Positions 14,758 to 22,740 of a stretch of 39,040 nt of DNA are shown here, in pieces (position 1 is the stretch's first letter; each line of letters starts with the position of its first letter). The DNA lies in assembly GCA_949298535.1 (NCBI GenBank), contig CASFXA010000024.1, positions 1 through 39,040 on the forward strand. The letters are read 5' to 3'. The notes below the pieces were generated by a model. The model made no database searches. It had not been told where the DNA came from and saw only the letters and a list, made by a program, of their open reading frames with translations. Source of the DNA: an uncultured Oscillospiraceae bacterium. GTDB taxonomy: Bacteria > Bacillota > Clostridia > Oscillospirales > Ruminococcaceae. The position numbers and the translations under genes were made by a program.

Positions 14758-16059
14758 ATGGAGCGTTATTACCAGCCGGAGATCGAGTGTGCTTCCCGGG
14801 AGCAGATTCTCGCCTGGCAAAATGAGCGTTTGGTTAAGCAAGTAAGACACGTTTATGACCATGTTCCGTATTATCGGAAGAAGATGGAGGAGAAGGGCGT
14901 TACCCCTGACGATATTCGTTCGGTGGAGGATCTGAGCAAGCTCCCCTTCCTCACCAAAGCTGACCTGCGGGACGCCTATCCTTATGGCCTGTGCGGAATG
15001 CCGCTGTCTCAGTGTGTCCGGATTCAGTCCACCAGCGGTACCACTGGCCGTCGGGTAGTGGCTTTTTACACCCAGCACGACATCGATTTGTGGGATGAGT
15101 GCTGTGCCCGGGCCATTATGGCGGCAGGAGGCACCAACGAGGATGTGGTGCAGGTCTCCTATGGTTATGGTCTGTTCACCGGCGGTCCCGGCCTCAACGG
15201 CGGTTCCCATAAAGTGGGCTGCCTGACTCTTCCCATGTCCTCCGGCAATACAGAGCGCCAGATTCAGTTTATGTGCGATCTGGGGGCTACCATCATTTGC
15301 TGCACCCCCTCCTATGCCGCCTATCTGGCAGAAAGCATCAACGAGCAGGGGCTGCGGGATAAGATCCATCTGAAGGCCGGTATCTTTGGCGCTGAGGCAT
15401 GGACCCAGGAGATGCGCCGCGATATTGAAAAGGCTCTGGGAATCAAGGCCTATGACATCTATGGTCTCACCGAGATCTCCGGTCCCGGCGTAGCCTTTGA
15501 GTGCAGCGCGCAGACGGGTATGCACATCAATGAGGATCATTTCATCGCTGAGATCATCGATCCCGATACCGGCGAGGTGCTGCCGGATGGCTCCAAAGGC
15601 GAGCTGGTGTTCACCTGCCTGACCAAGGAAGCCTTCCCTCTGCTGCGCTATCGCACCAGGGACATCTGCGTGCTGACCCGGGAGAAGTGTTCCTGTGGCC
15701 GTACCCATGTGAAGATGTCCAAGCCCATGGGCCGCAGCGACGATATGCTCATTGTGAAGGGCGTCAATGTCTTCCCGTCCCAGATTGAGACGGTGCTGCT
15801 GAACAAGGGCTATGCCGCCAACTATCAGATTATTGTGGATCGGGTGAACAACAGTGACCGCTTGGAGGTCCAGGTGGAGATGACTCCTGAAATGTTCTCT
15901 GATACCGTCACTCATATTACCGCCAAGGAGCGGGAACTGGTGGATGCCCTGAAAGCGATGCTGGGCATCTATGCCAAAGTAACCCTGGTGGCTCCCAAGA
16001 GCATTGCCCGCAGCGAAGGCAAAGCTGTCCGGATCATTGATAAGCGGAAGCTGTATTAA
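14758..16059 (+). CDS. paaK: Phenylacetate--CoA ligase
   Basis: The 433-residue protein is full length for the PaaK family. It activates phenylacetate (or a related aryl acid) to the CoA thioester through an acyl-adenylate. The ATP loop is STSGTTGRR at 91-99. DIYGLTEISGPGVAFEC, RYRTRDIC and MGRSDDMLIVKGVNVFPSQ are family landmarks, and the C-terminal lysine region is IARSEGKAVRIIDKR. AGAAGGAA precedes the ATG at 14758; the longer frame from 14728 is not needed. A tandem-ACT protein follows after 15 bases. In anaerobes this pair often goes with indolepyruvate oxidoreductase (iorAB) in aromatic amino-acid breakdown, but iorAB is not in this window. Confidence 0.92.
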   Translation: MERYYQPEIECASREQILAWQNERLVKQVRHVYDHVPYYRKKMEEKGVTPDDIRSVEDLSKLPFLTKADLRDAYPYGLCGMPLSQCVRIQSTSGTTGRRVVAFYTQHDIDLWDECCARAIMAAGGTNEDVVQVSYGYGLFTGGPGLNGGSHKVGCLTLPMSSGNTERQIQFMCDLGATIICCTPSYAAYLAESINEQGLRDKIHLKAGIFGAEAWTQEMRRDIEKALGIKAYDIYGLTEISGPGVAFECSAQTGMHINEDHFIAEIIDPDTGEVLPDGSKGELVFTCLTKEAFPLLRYRTRDICVLTREKCSCGRTHVKMSKPMGRSDDMLIVKGVNVFPSQIETVLLNKGYAANYQIIVDRVNNSDRLEVQVEMTPEMFSDTVTHITAKERELVDALKAMLGIYAKVTLVAPKSIARSEGKAVRIIDKRKLY

Positions 16060-16074
16060 AAAGGAGGCATTGTC

Positions 16075-16521
16075 GTGACTGTTAAGCAGATCTCTGTTTT
16101 TATTGAGAATAAGCCGGGACGCCTGGCGGAATTCACCAAAATCCTCTCCCGCAACGATATTGATATGCGGGCGCTGTCCATTGCGGAGACGCCGGAATTT
16201 GGGATCCTGCGCATCATTGTGGATGATCCCTTCAACGCCGCCCGGATCATTAAGGATGCTGGTTATGTCTGTTCCATCACACCGGTACTGGCAGTGGCCA
16301 TTGCCGACGAGCCGGGCAGCTTGTTCCGGATCCTCACCATTCTGGGGGATGCCGGGGTCAACCTGGAGTACACCTATGCCTTTACTGCCCGGAAGCGGGA
16401 TGTGGCCTACATGATCTTCCGGGTGGAGGACAACGACAAGGCCATTGAGGTGCTGACCAAGAACGGGATCCGTCCCCTCTGCCGCAGCGATTTGAACCGG
16501 ATGTACCACGAGGAGGATTAA
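16075..16521 (+). CDS. Tandem ACT-domain protein
   Basis: A 148-residue protein made of two ACT domains (about residues 3-67 and 70-142). Each opens with a beta strand and the PGxL/PGSL turn (VFIENKPGRLAEF and AIADEPGSLFRI). ACT domains bind amino acids and control nearby enzymes. It starts at GTG with AAAAGGAGG upstream and is co-transcribed with paaK. Stand-alone ACT proteins beside PaaK are a known pairing, thought to sense an aromatic or branched amino acid. It ends at a strong terminator. Confidence 0.85.
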   Translation: MTVKQISVFIENKPGRLAEFTKILSRNDIDMRALSIAETPEFGILRIIVDDPFNAARIIKDAGYVCSITPVLAVAIADEPGSLFRILTILGDAGVNLEYTYAFTARKRDVAYMIFRVEDNDKAIEVLTKNGIRPLCRSDLNRMYHEED

Positions 16522-16544
16522 TCTTCCTTTCACTCTGTAAACAG

Positions 16545-16586
16545 AAAACGCCGCCGAAGCCCTTTCGAGACTTCGGCGGCGTTTTT
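16545..16586. terminator. Bidirectional terminator between ACT gene and TVP38 gene
   Basis: AAAACGCCGCCGAAG (16545-16559) pairs over 15 bp with 16571-16585 and ends in TTTTT. It serves the convergent genes on either side. Confidence 0.9.
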
Positions 16587-16680
16587 GTGATGACGCAGGA
16601 ATTGGAAGAGCAGGGAAAAGGTTTCCGCCAGGATAAAGCTGCCTGGAAAGGGGCGCCTTCGCAGACAGAGACAGCTCCTT

Positions 16681-17355
16681 TCAGCGTCCCTTCTTTTTCT
16701 CCACCAGGCGGTTGTGGATGAAGATTCCCATCAGCCCCACAATGCCGGTGACGATAAAAATTCCCACCATCAGGGGAATATTGCCGGCAGCAAGGGAGGC
16801 TCCTGCCAGGGTGGAGCTGACCACGGAGGGAATCCTGGCCAGAGTGGAGAGCAGGAGAAATTCCCACAGGGAGATGCGGGTCAGGGCGCAAACATAGACC
16901 AGAACGTCTTTGGGGGTGCCGGGAATAAAATAGAGGAGAAAAATCACCGTCCGCAGCTTTTGTTCGTTGTGGAGGAAGTCGTATTTTTCCAGCTTGGGCC
17001 CCCAACTGCTGCTGAGCAGCCGCTGCCTTCCGTGACGGCGCACCGTCAGGAAGATGATGGCGCTGCCAGCCAATACGCCGGAAAGGCACAGAAGCATCCC
17101 TCCCACCGTGCCATACAGGGCCCCCGCCGCCAACTCCATGGGTTCGCCGGGAAGAAAGGCCACCACCACCTGGAGAATTTGGAGCAAAAACAGCCCCAAC
17201 ATCCCCCATATGCCCATCCGCTCCACCCATTGGGCAAGGCCCAGACGAAATTCCGGCCGCAGAATAAGGCGGATCAGGGGTACCGCCCCCACTGTCATGA
17301 CAGCCGCTGCCAGGATGACGAGGGGCAGGTAAAACCGCTTTTTTGCTGAATTCAT
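16681..17355 (-). CDS. TVP38/TMEM64-family membrane protein
   Basis: The 224-residue protein has about six hydrophobic segments and the VTT-domain landmarks: VAFLPGEPMELAAGALYGTVGG (read from residue 64) and later LLYFIPGTPKDVLVYVCAL. TVP38/DedA relatives are lipid scramblases or transporters, or proton-driven carriers at the membrane. Bacterial TVP38 members have no fixed substrate. AAAGGAT lies 8 bases before the ATG. The tail is basic (RLVEKKKGR). It is alone on the minus strand between two plus-strand operons. Confidence 0.85.
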   Translation of the reverse strand: MNSAKKRFYLPLVILAAAVMTVGAVPLIRLILRPEFRLGLAQWVERMGIWGMLGLFLLQILQVVVAFLPGEPMELAAGALYGTVGGMLLCLSGVLAGSAIIFLTVRRHGRQRLLSSSWGPKLEKYDFLHNEQKLRTVIFLLYFIPGTPKDVLVYVCALTRISLWEFLLLSTLARIPSVVSSTLAGASLAAGNIPLMVGIFIVTGIVGLMGIFIHNRLVEKKKGR

Positions 17356-17561
17356 GGTATCAAATCCTTTTATAAGGGAGTTTCAGGATTTTCCCCTCTT
17401 CCCTCAGGGAGGAATTTTGCCGGGGGGACTGTATTTTTAGGCGGATTTCGTGTAAAATGGAAATCAGCCAAAGATGCCGAAGAGGATAACGTTCTTGTCA
17501 ATGGTCTGGAACGGCTCAAGGCGTTCCCTGCGGGCAGTATGGAGAGGGGGGAGACGGTCAG

Positions 17562-18137
17562 ATGGAATATCGGGCCTTTATGGAAGGAGTCCGTCCCGGA
17601 AGTGTTACTACCAGTCATGAAGTCATTATTTTGCTCTGTTATATTATCGGCAAGGCGGGACAGCCGGTAACGGTGGACGAGCTGAATCTGGCGCTTCAGC
17701 AGGAAGCGCTGGTCAATTATTTTGAACTGATGAGCGCCTGGGAATACCTGCTGCGCTCCGGGCATCTGCGGCAGCAGGACCAGGGGTATGTCCTTTCCTC
17801 CCTGGGGAAACAGACTGCCGCCGCTTTTGAGGGGCAGCTGCCTGCCGCCGTCAAGGAACGGGGCACCCGTGCGTTATCCCAGGTGATCCAGCAGCTGCGC
17901 CGTCAGAAAGAAAACCAGGTGCGGATCGAAAAAACGTCGGATGGTTATCAAATCACGCTGACCATCACAGATATTGGCACAGATCTCCTTTCCCTGCGGA
18001 TGTTTATGCCAGGACGGGAGGAATGTGAAGGAATTCGCCGCCGTTTTCTGGAGGATCCCGCCGCCCTTTACCGGGGCGTATTCGCCCTGCTGACCGGGGA
18101 TCAGCTGGAAGCTGAGGAAACACAACCTGAAGACTAA
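17562..18137 (+). CDS. DUF4364-family winged-helix-like protein
   Basis: The 191-residue protein begins after a GA-rich ribosome site. Its N-terminal half (residues about 17-75) looks like a winged helix: SHEVIILLCYIIGKAGQPVT, then LQQEALVNYFELMSAWEYLL and SGHLRQQDQGYVLSSLG. The C-terminal half is beta-rich. This is the layout of DUF4364, a clostridial family of unknown function that may be a PadR-like regulator; I know the family by pattern only. It is the first gene of a three-gene run ending in luxS, with spacings of 15 and 28 bases. Confidence 0.65.
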   Translation: MEYRAFMEGVRPGSVTTSHEVIILLCYIIGKAGQPVTVDELNLALQQEALVNYFELMSAWEYLLRSGHLRQQDQGYVLSSLGKQTAAAFEGQLPAAVKERGTRALSQVIQQLRRQKENQVRIEKTSDGYQITLTITDIGTDLLSLRMFMPGREECEGIRRRFLEDPAALYRGVFALLTGDQLEAEETQPED

Positions 18138-18152
18138 AGAGGACCATTTGTT

Positions 18153-18593
18153 ATGACCAAAACCATGATGCTTCTGATGCTCACTGTCTACGCCCAGGCG
18201 AGGCTGGCTATTATTGCATTATCTTATTATTATGGGACGATGCGGCTGCCTGTCCCCGTGGTGCTGCTGACAACGGCCTGCGCCCTGATTTGTCTGGTGA
18301 TCGCCTGGCTTTGTTATAATCGGAAATTGGGCGGCGCGACGCTGCGGCTGGCGTTCCTGATCTGTGCCGGAGTGGCGATGATCAATATGGCGGTGGTGCT
18401 TTTTGCTCAGGTGGGCAGTCTGACCAATTGGGAACTGGTGGTAACGGGAACCTTCTTCGATCCCATCTTTTTCCTGGGATCCTGCACCATTCCCATCCGG
18501 GACAGCGCCGGACGGAAGGGGCTGACGCCTTTTTCCCGTGCGGCAACCCATCATCAGGAGCCTACCACAGATAAAACGACGGAAAAGGACTGA
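18153..18593 (+). CDS. Small four-helix membrane protein, unknown
   Basis: The 146-residue protein has about four hydrophobic helices (near residues 3-25, 33-55, 65-87 and 94-111) and a polar, Thr/His-rich cytoplasmic tail. AGAGGA precedes the ATG. It lies between DUF4364 and luxS in the same operon. I recognise no family. A link to AI-2 handling is possible only by position. Confidence 0.7.
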   Translation: MTKTMMLLMLTVYAQARLAIIALSYYYGTMRLPVPVVLLTTACALICLVIAWLCYNRKLGGATLRLAFLICAGVAMINMAVVLFAQVGSLTNWELVVTGTFFDPIFFLGSCTIPIRDSAGRKGLTPFSRAATHHQEPTTDKTTEKD

Positions 18594-18621
18594 ATATTTC
18601 ATCAAAAAAGGAGAATTTTCC

Positions 18622-19086
18622 ATGAAACAGATTGCGAGTTTCTGCATCAACCACGATGTTCTGGAGCCTGGAATGTACGTTTCCCGGGTGGACGGGGATG
18701 TGATTACCTATGATATTCGGATGGTGCGCCCCAATTGCGGCGTATATTTGGACAATGCCGCCCTGCACACCGTAGAGCATCTGTTTGCCACCTATGTCCG
18801 CAATTCTCCTGAAACAGAGGCCATCGTTTATGTGGGCCCCATGGGCTGCCGCACCGGATTTTACTTTCTGACCCGGGACAGCCTCAGCCGCCAGGGGGCG
18901 CTGGATCTGGTGCGCAGCACCATGGATTTCATCGCCGCATACGAAGGGGAGATTCCCGGGGCGCAATGTTCGGCGGAATGTGGCAACTACCTGGAACACG
19001 ATCTGGCAGGAGCCCGGGAAATCGGCTGTAAGATGGCAAGGATCCTGGAAAACTGGCGGGTGGAGGATATGGTCTATCCCAAGTGA
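18622..19086 (+). CDS. luxS: S-ribosylhomocysteine lyase
   Basis: The 154-residue protein is full length for LuxS, which splits S-ribosylhomocysteine into homocysteine and the AI-2 precursor DPD in the activated-methyl cycle. Metal ligands are H49 and H53 in HTVEH and C120 in ECGNYLEHD. The catalytic cysteine is C76 in MGCRTGFY and the general base is E52. AAAAAGGAGAA precedes the ATG at 18622; the longer frame is rejected because this site and the conserved start decide it. No pfs gene is adjacent. It is followed by a terminator. Confidence 0.95.
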   Translation: MKQIASFCINHDVLEPGMYVSRVDGDVITYDIRMVRPNCGVYLDNAALHTVEHLFATYVRNSPETEAIVYVGPMGCRTGFYFLTRDSLSRQGALDLVRSTMDFIAAYEGEIPGAQCSAECGNYLEHDLAGAREIGCKMARILENWRVEDMVYPK

Positions 19087-19103
19087 AAAGCAGCGCGTGG
19101 AGC

Positions 19104-19139
19104 GGAGCTTACGGTTATGCCGGAGGCTCCTGTTTTTTT
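19104..19139 (+). terminator. Terminator after luxS
   Basis: GGAGC (19104-19108) pairs with GCTCC (19126-19130), with an inner CGG/CCG pair around TTATG, followed by TG and seven T. Confidence 0.7.
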
Positions 19140-19600
19140 GAGGGGCCAAGGGAACGAAGGGCAGATGAAACAGCGGGACCCCTGTCCGGACAAAAACAGC
19201 CTGGCCGTTCCGTCTGGTTTCCGGGGATTCCTGTTTTCCGGTTTAGGATCTGGAAATATTGGGAGAATGGCAGGGAGCAAGGGCAGCGCAGCCCTTTTTG
19301 GAAAAGGGAAAGGAATGGAAAATCTCCGATTCTGCCGTCGGGAGCATACAGCTTTCCATTTGACGGCGTGGGCCAACAGAAAGGACAGGCCCCGGCTTCA
19401 GGGGACCTGTCCCGAAAATGAAGGATCCATCTTCTTTTCCCTTTCAAGGGAAGATATTTTTGAGTTCCAATCGGGTGCGGGGCGGTGAAGGCCTCCTTTT
19501 AAGTCGCTTCTTTTCGGGAAAATGCCGGTATTGACCGTCAATTCTCCCAGGGAAAGTCTTTTGGAGGCGGATCACGCATCTTCCCCGGCAAGAACACGGG
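19140..19600. other. 460-base intergenic region
   Basis: No convincing gene was found. A 57-codon plus-strand frame starting at 19315 with AAAGGA upstream has no recognisable features. A hairpin at 19383-19412 (GGACAGGCCCC with GGGG-A-CCTGTCC) reads into TTTCTGTT on the minus strand and may end the COG2509/GT4 transcript, although it lies about 190 bases past the stop. Confidence 0.4.
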
Positions 19601-20992
19601 TTAACCCAGTTTGTCACAGATATGATCCGCCACATACAGGCCGTTGGCGGAGGCCTGAGAGAGGGAACGGGTGAACCCTGCGCCGTCGCCGATGGCATAG
19701 AAGCCGGGATGGCCCTTCAGCTCAAAATCGTCACAGTCGGGCCGGGCGGAGTAGTATTTGCACTCAATGCCATACAGTAAGGTGTCATAGTTGGCAGTGC
19801 CTGGGGCAATTTTGTCCAGCTGGTAGAGGGTTTCCACAATATTGTCCAGCTGACGTTTGGGCAGGCAAAGGCTCAGATCCCCTGGAACAGCATTGAGGGT
19901 AGGCCGTGTGCTGGACTGGCGGAGACGTTTTTCGTCGGTGCGCCGTCCGTTCATCAAATCCCCCAGACGCTGCACCATCACGCCGCCGCCGCTGATGAGG
20001 TTGGCCAGACTGGCCACATGGCGGGCATACTCAATGGGTTCCCGGAAGGGCTGGGTGAAGCGGATGGTGGAAAGCAGGGCGAAGTTGGAGTTTTGGGTTT
20101 TGCGGGCGGGATCCCGGTAGGAGTGTCCGTTCACCGTCAGGACGCCGTCGGTGTTTTCAGTTACCACGCTGCCCCGCTCATTGAAACAGAACATCCGGGT
20201 GGTGTCCCCATAGCCCTTGCTGCGGTAAATGATTTTAGGCTCATAGATTTTCTGGGAAAAATCCTCCCAAACGATGGAGGGCAGCTCCACCCGAACCCCG
20301 ATGTCCACCTGATTGTTGTGCATGGGGATTTGGTTGCGGTGGCACCAGGAGGTAAAAAGATTGCTTCCTGCCCGGCCAACAGCGAAGATCACCTGATCCG
20401 CCCGGGTGTGCAGTTCCCTGTCGCCGCAGATCATGGAAACCTCCTTGGTATTGATATCCACGTCGGTCACCCGGGTGCGGCTGAAAATATGGCAGCGGGT
20501 GGAGAGATCCTGAACCATTTTGACCATGGTGGCAAAGTTGGAGTCGGTTCCCAGATGCTTCAGCTGGGCCTGGAGCATATGAAGATCATAGTGGAGGCAC
20601 AGCTTTTTCAGCTCGTTGTTGGGCATATACCGTTCCGTGGTGGCTCCATAGGAAACCAGGATTTTGTCCGCCTGCTCAATGTAGTCCAGCACCACTTCCG
20701 GTTCCAGAAAGCTGGTCAGCCACCCGCCATACTCGGTGGAAATGACATACTTTCCGTCAGAGAAAGCGCCCGCGCCGCCCAATCCTTCCATGATGGCGCA
20801 GGATTTGCAGCGGATGCAGTGATCGGTCTGTTTGGTGACAATGGGGCATTTCCGGTTTTCCAGGGGATTCCCCTGCTCCACCAGACAAACTTTCAGATGG
20901 GGAGATTTTTGGGTCAGGCGGTGGGCAGCCATCAGCCCTCCGATGCCGCCGCCGACAATGAGAACGTCATAATAAGATTGCAGTTGTTCCAT
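19601..20992 (-). CDS. COG2509-type FAD-dependent dehydrogenase
   Basis: A 463-residue flavoprotein with a Rossmann motif DVLIVGGGIGGLMAA at residues 9-23 and a C-terminal FAD motif GFYAIGDGAGFTRSLSQA. Four cysteines near the N-terminus (C49, C59, C62, C65, in HCIRCKSCAIMEG) are followed by GLGGAGAFSDGK. This is the mark of uncharacterised COG2509 dehydrogenases and may hold a metal or Fe-S centre. The ATG at 20992 is preferred over 21001 because GGAAGGA is then correctly spaced. It lies 42 bases downstream of the GT4 gene on the same strand, so the two are probably co-transcribed. The substrate is unknown. Confidence 0.8.
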   Translation of the reverse strand: MEQLQSYYDVLIVGGGIGGLMAAHRLTQKSPHLKVCLVEQGNPLENRKCPIVTKQTDHCIRCKSCAIMEGLGGAGAFSDGKYVISTEYGGWLTSFLEPEVVLDYIEQADKILVSYGATTERYMPNNELKKLCLHYDLHMLQAQLKHLGTDSNFATMVKMVQDLSTRCHIFSRTRVTDVDINTKEVSMICGDRELHTRADQVIFAVGRAGSNLFTSWCHRNQIPMHNNQVDIGVRVELPSIVWEDFSQKIYEPKIIYRSKGYGDTTRMFCFNERGSVVTENTDGVLTVNGHSYRDPARKTQNSNFALLSTIRFTQPFREPIEYARHVASLANLISGGGVMVQRLGDLMNGRRTDEKRLRQSSTRPTLNAVPGDLSLCLPKRQLDNIVETLYQLDKIAPGTANYDTLLYGIECKYYSARPDCDDFELKGHPGFYAIGDGAGFTRSLSQASANGLYVADHICDKLG

Positions 20993-21034
20993 TTTGCACA
21001 TCCTTCCAGGGGGAGCCTTTCAAACAGGCTCCCA

Positions 21035-22255
21035 TTACATTCGACCAATATTGCGTCCCATCAGCCGTTGGACGCTCCAAACCCTTTCCCGGTATTCTGC
21101 CAGAGCCTTTTCGTAAATATGCAGGGTGTGTTCCGCCAAATCCCGGGCGCCGCTGTTGCGGATGGAGTCGATAACCGATTCCTTGAACTGCCGCAGCACC
21201 TCCGGGTCCATGGTCTGGATCCGGCGCAGTTTATCCGCCATTTCCCGGGCATTGTTGAAGTTGTAGCCATTGCGCCCATCCTGTACCTGGTCGGCGTTGA
21301 GGGGATCGGTCCGCTGCAATACCGGCAGCCCGGCGCACATTCCCTCCAGCATGGAGATGGAATTAGTGTCCGAAAGGGAGGCGGTGACGTAGACATCGCA
21401 GAGAGCGTAATAGGGGGGAAGCTGTTCGTGGGGAACCTTGCCCACAAAGGTGACCATTCCCTCCAGCCCCAGGCGGCGGCTCTGTTCCTCCAGCTCCTGA
21501 CGCACGGGGCCGTCGCCAATAATCAACAAGCGAATCTGATCCTCAGGCCGGACGGCTTCAGCCCAGTAATCCAACAACACATCCACGCTTTTTTCCCGTC
21601 CCAGACGCCCGACGAAGCAGGCCACCATGACGCCAGTGGGAATTTGATGCTGCTGGCGGAGCGCTTCCTTTTCCTCCTCGGTGACATTCCGGGTGGAAAA
21701 CTGCTCCACCTCCACGGCGTTGGGGATGACGTTGACGCCTTTACGCAGACCGGCCTTGCGGAAATATTCCTCGCATTTCTGGGACGGGCCGGTCACCTCC
21801 ATCGCCTGCTTGGCAAAAAAGCGGACATACCGGTGAGACAAGCGGGTGGTGGGTTTGGCCAAAGCCTTGGGCGCCACATAATAAATATAGTCGTCATACA
21901 TGGTGTGAAGGGTATAAATCAGCGGTACGCCCAACAGCTTGGCGCAAAGGACGCCGGAAAAACCGATGCCGAACTCATTGTGGATATGAATAATATCCGG
22001 CTGAAATTTTTGAACCATCTTCAACCGGGTGCGGCTGATGGGCAGCGCCACGCTGTAGCCATAAAACCTCCGGGAGGTGTGGGCGGGGCAGTGGAGAACG
22101 CCGTTGGCCACATAATGATGGGATGTGTTGGCGTCGGCAGTGACCACCAGCACCTCATGTCCCAATTGTTCCAACCCTTCCTTAAGGATTTTGACATGGG
22201 TGACAACGCCGTTGATGTGGGGCAGATAAGTTTCAGTAAACAAAGCAATTCGCAT
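21035..22255 (-). CDS. GT4-family glycosyltransferase (diacylglycerol glucosyltransferase type)
   Basis: The 406-residue protein has the GT-B fold. The N-terminal domain begins MRIALFTETYLPHINGVVTH with a G-rich acceptor loop, and the C-terminal nucleotide-sugar domain has VGRLGREKSVD, LLIIGDGP and LSDTNSISMLEGMCAGLPV. The usual E-x7-E of GT4 is here D-x7-E. The overall form is like the 1,2-diacylglycerol 3-glucosyltransferases that make membrane glycolipids and lipoteichoic-acid anchors. GAGG lies 6 bases before the ATG at 22255; the upstream frame extension is dropped. A strong minus-strand promoter lies about 225 bases upstream. Confidence 0.82.
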   Translation of the reverse strand: MRIALFTETYLPHINGVVTHVKILKEGLEQLGHEVLVVTADANTSHHYVANGVLHCPAHTSRRFYGYSVALPISRTRLKMVQKFQPDIIHIHNEFGIGFSGVLCAKLLGVPLIYTLHTMYDDYIYYVAPKALAKPTTRLSHRYVRFFAKQAMEVTGPSQKCEEYFRKAGLRKGVNVIPNAVEVEQFSTRNVTEEEKEALRQQHQIPTGVMVACFVGRLGREKSVDVLLDYWAEAVRPEDQIRLLIIGDGPVRQELEEQSRRLGLEGMVTFVGKVPHEQLPPYYALCDVYVTASLSDTNSISMLEGMCAGLPVLQRTDPLNADQVQDGRNGYNFNNAREMADKLRRIQTMDPEVLRQFKESVIDSIRNSGARDLAEHTLHIYEKALAEYRERVWSVQRLMGRNIGRM

Positions 22256-22480
22256 AATGCACCTCATTACAAATGCTTTACCGGCTATTGAAAAAACAGG
22301 ACGCTTTGGGCAAAAATTCGGATACCGGAGGGGACGCGAAGGGCGGCCCAGCGACAAAGGCTTGGGAAGAATCTCTTTTTGTGCAAAAAAGAAAAATGGG
22401 AAAAACAGGTTGCGGAAGGGCTTCTTCAGTGAAAAAAATGGAATTTGATCAGAGTTTCAAGGCGTTTTTCTCATAAAATT
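22256..22480 (-). promoter_or_regulatory. Long leader of the GT4-COG2509 transcript
   Basis: About 220 untranslated bases separate the inferred start of transcription from the GT4 ATG. They are rich in pyrimidine runs on the minus strand. I see no strong hairpin or known RNA motif. Confidence 0.35.
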
Positions 22481-22510
22481 TATTATAGCATATGTTTACT
22501 TTTGGAACAA
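22481..22510 (-). promoter_or_regulatory. Promoter of the GT4-COG2509 operon
   Basis: On the minus strand a TATAAT with TGC just before it (extended -10) lies near 22487-22482, with TTGTTC 17 bases upstream. The -35 is weak, but the extended -10 compensates. Confidence 0.6.
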
Positions 22511-22537
22511 CTATGGCGGGGAGAAAGGAGGAAAAGA

Positions 22538-22591
22538 ATGATAAAATTTTTCCCTTACAGGATAAAAAGCGAAAAAGATTTGAAACCATAG
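22538..22591 (+). CDS. Possible 17-residue leader peptide
   Basis: An ATG at 22538 preceded by AAAGGAGG at ideal spacing opens a 17-codon frame (MIKFFPYRIKSEKDLKP, stop TAG). Its end overlaps the -35 of the hprK promoter, so it would need a separate upstream promoter, and none is clear. It could be a chance ribosome site. Confidence 0.2.
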   Translation: MIKFFPYRIKSEKDLKP

Positions 22592-22608
22592 TGAAACTAC
22601 GGTATAAT
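22580..22608 (+). promoter_or_regulatory. Promoter of the hprK operon
   Basis: TTGAAA (22580-22585) and TATAAT (22603-22608) are 17 bases apart. The leader to the hprK ATG at 22741 is about 125 bases. Confidence 0.82.
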
Positions 22609-22740
22609 AAAAACGAAAAGTTTACCAGCCCCTGGCGGGAGAATCGCGGCCTTTGTACACCGTTTAAAACGAGATACCAAATCATTCGTCTCCAGATTAT
22701 TTGAAAGATCAAGAAAGAAAAAAGGCAGGGATCACAGACC

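Noticed and set aside
14656..16533. 625-codon open frame on the minus strand
   Set aside because: It is antisense to paaK and the ACT gene, both of which are recognised families.
19315..19488. 57-codon plus-strand frame after luxS with AAAGGA upstream
   Set aside because: There is no helix, motif or repeat, and it lies past the luxS terminator with no promoter.
20018..22291. 757-codon open frame on the plus strand
   Set aside because: It lies opposite the COG2509 flavoprotein and GT4 genes, has no ribosome site or family motif and is low in typical protein composition; it is a mirror of GC-rich codon use.
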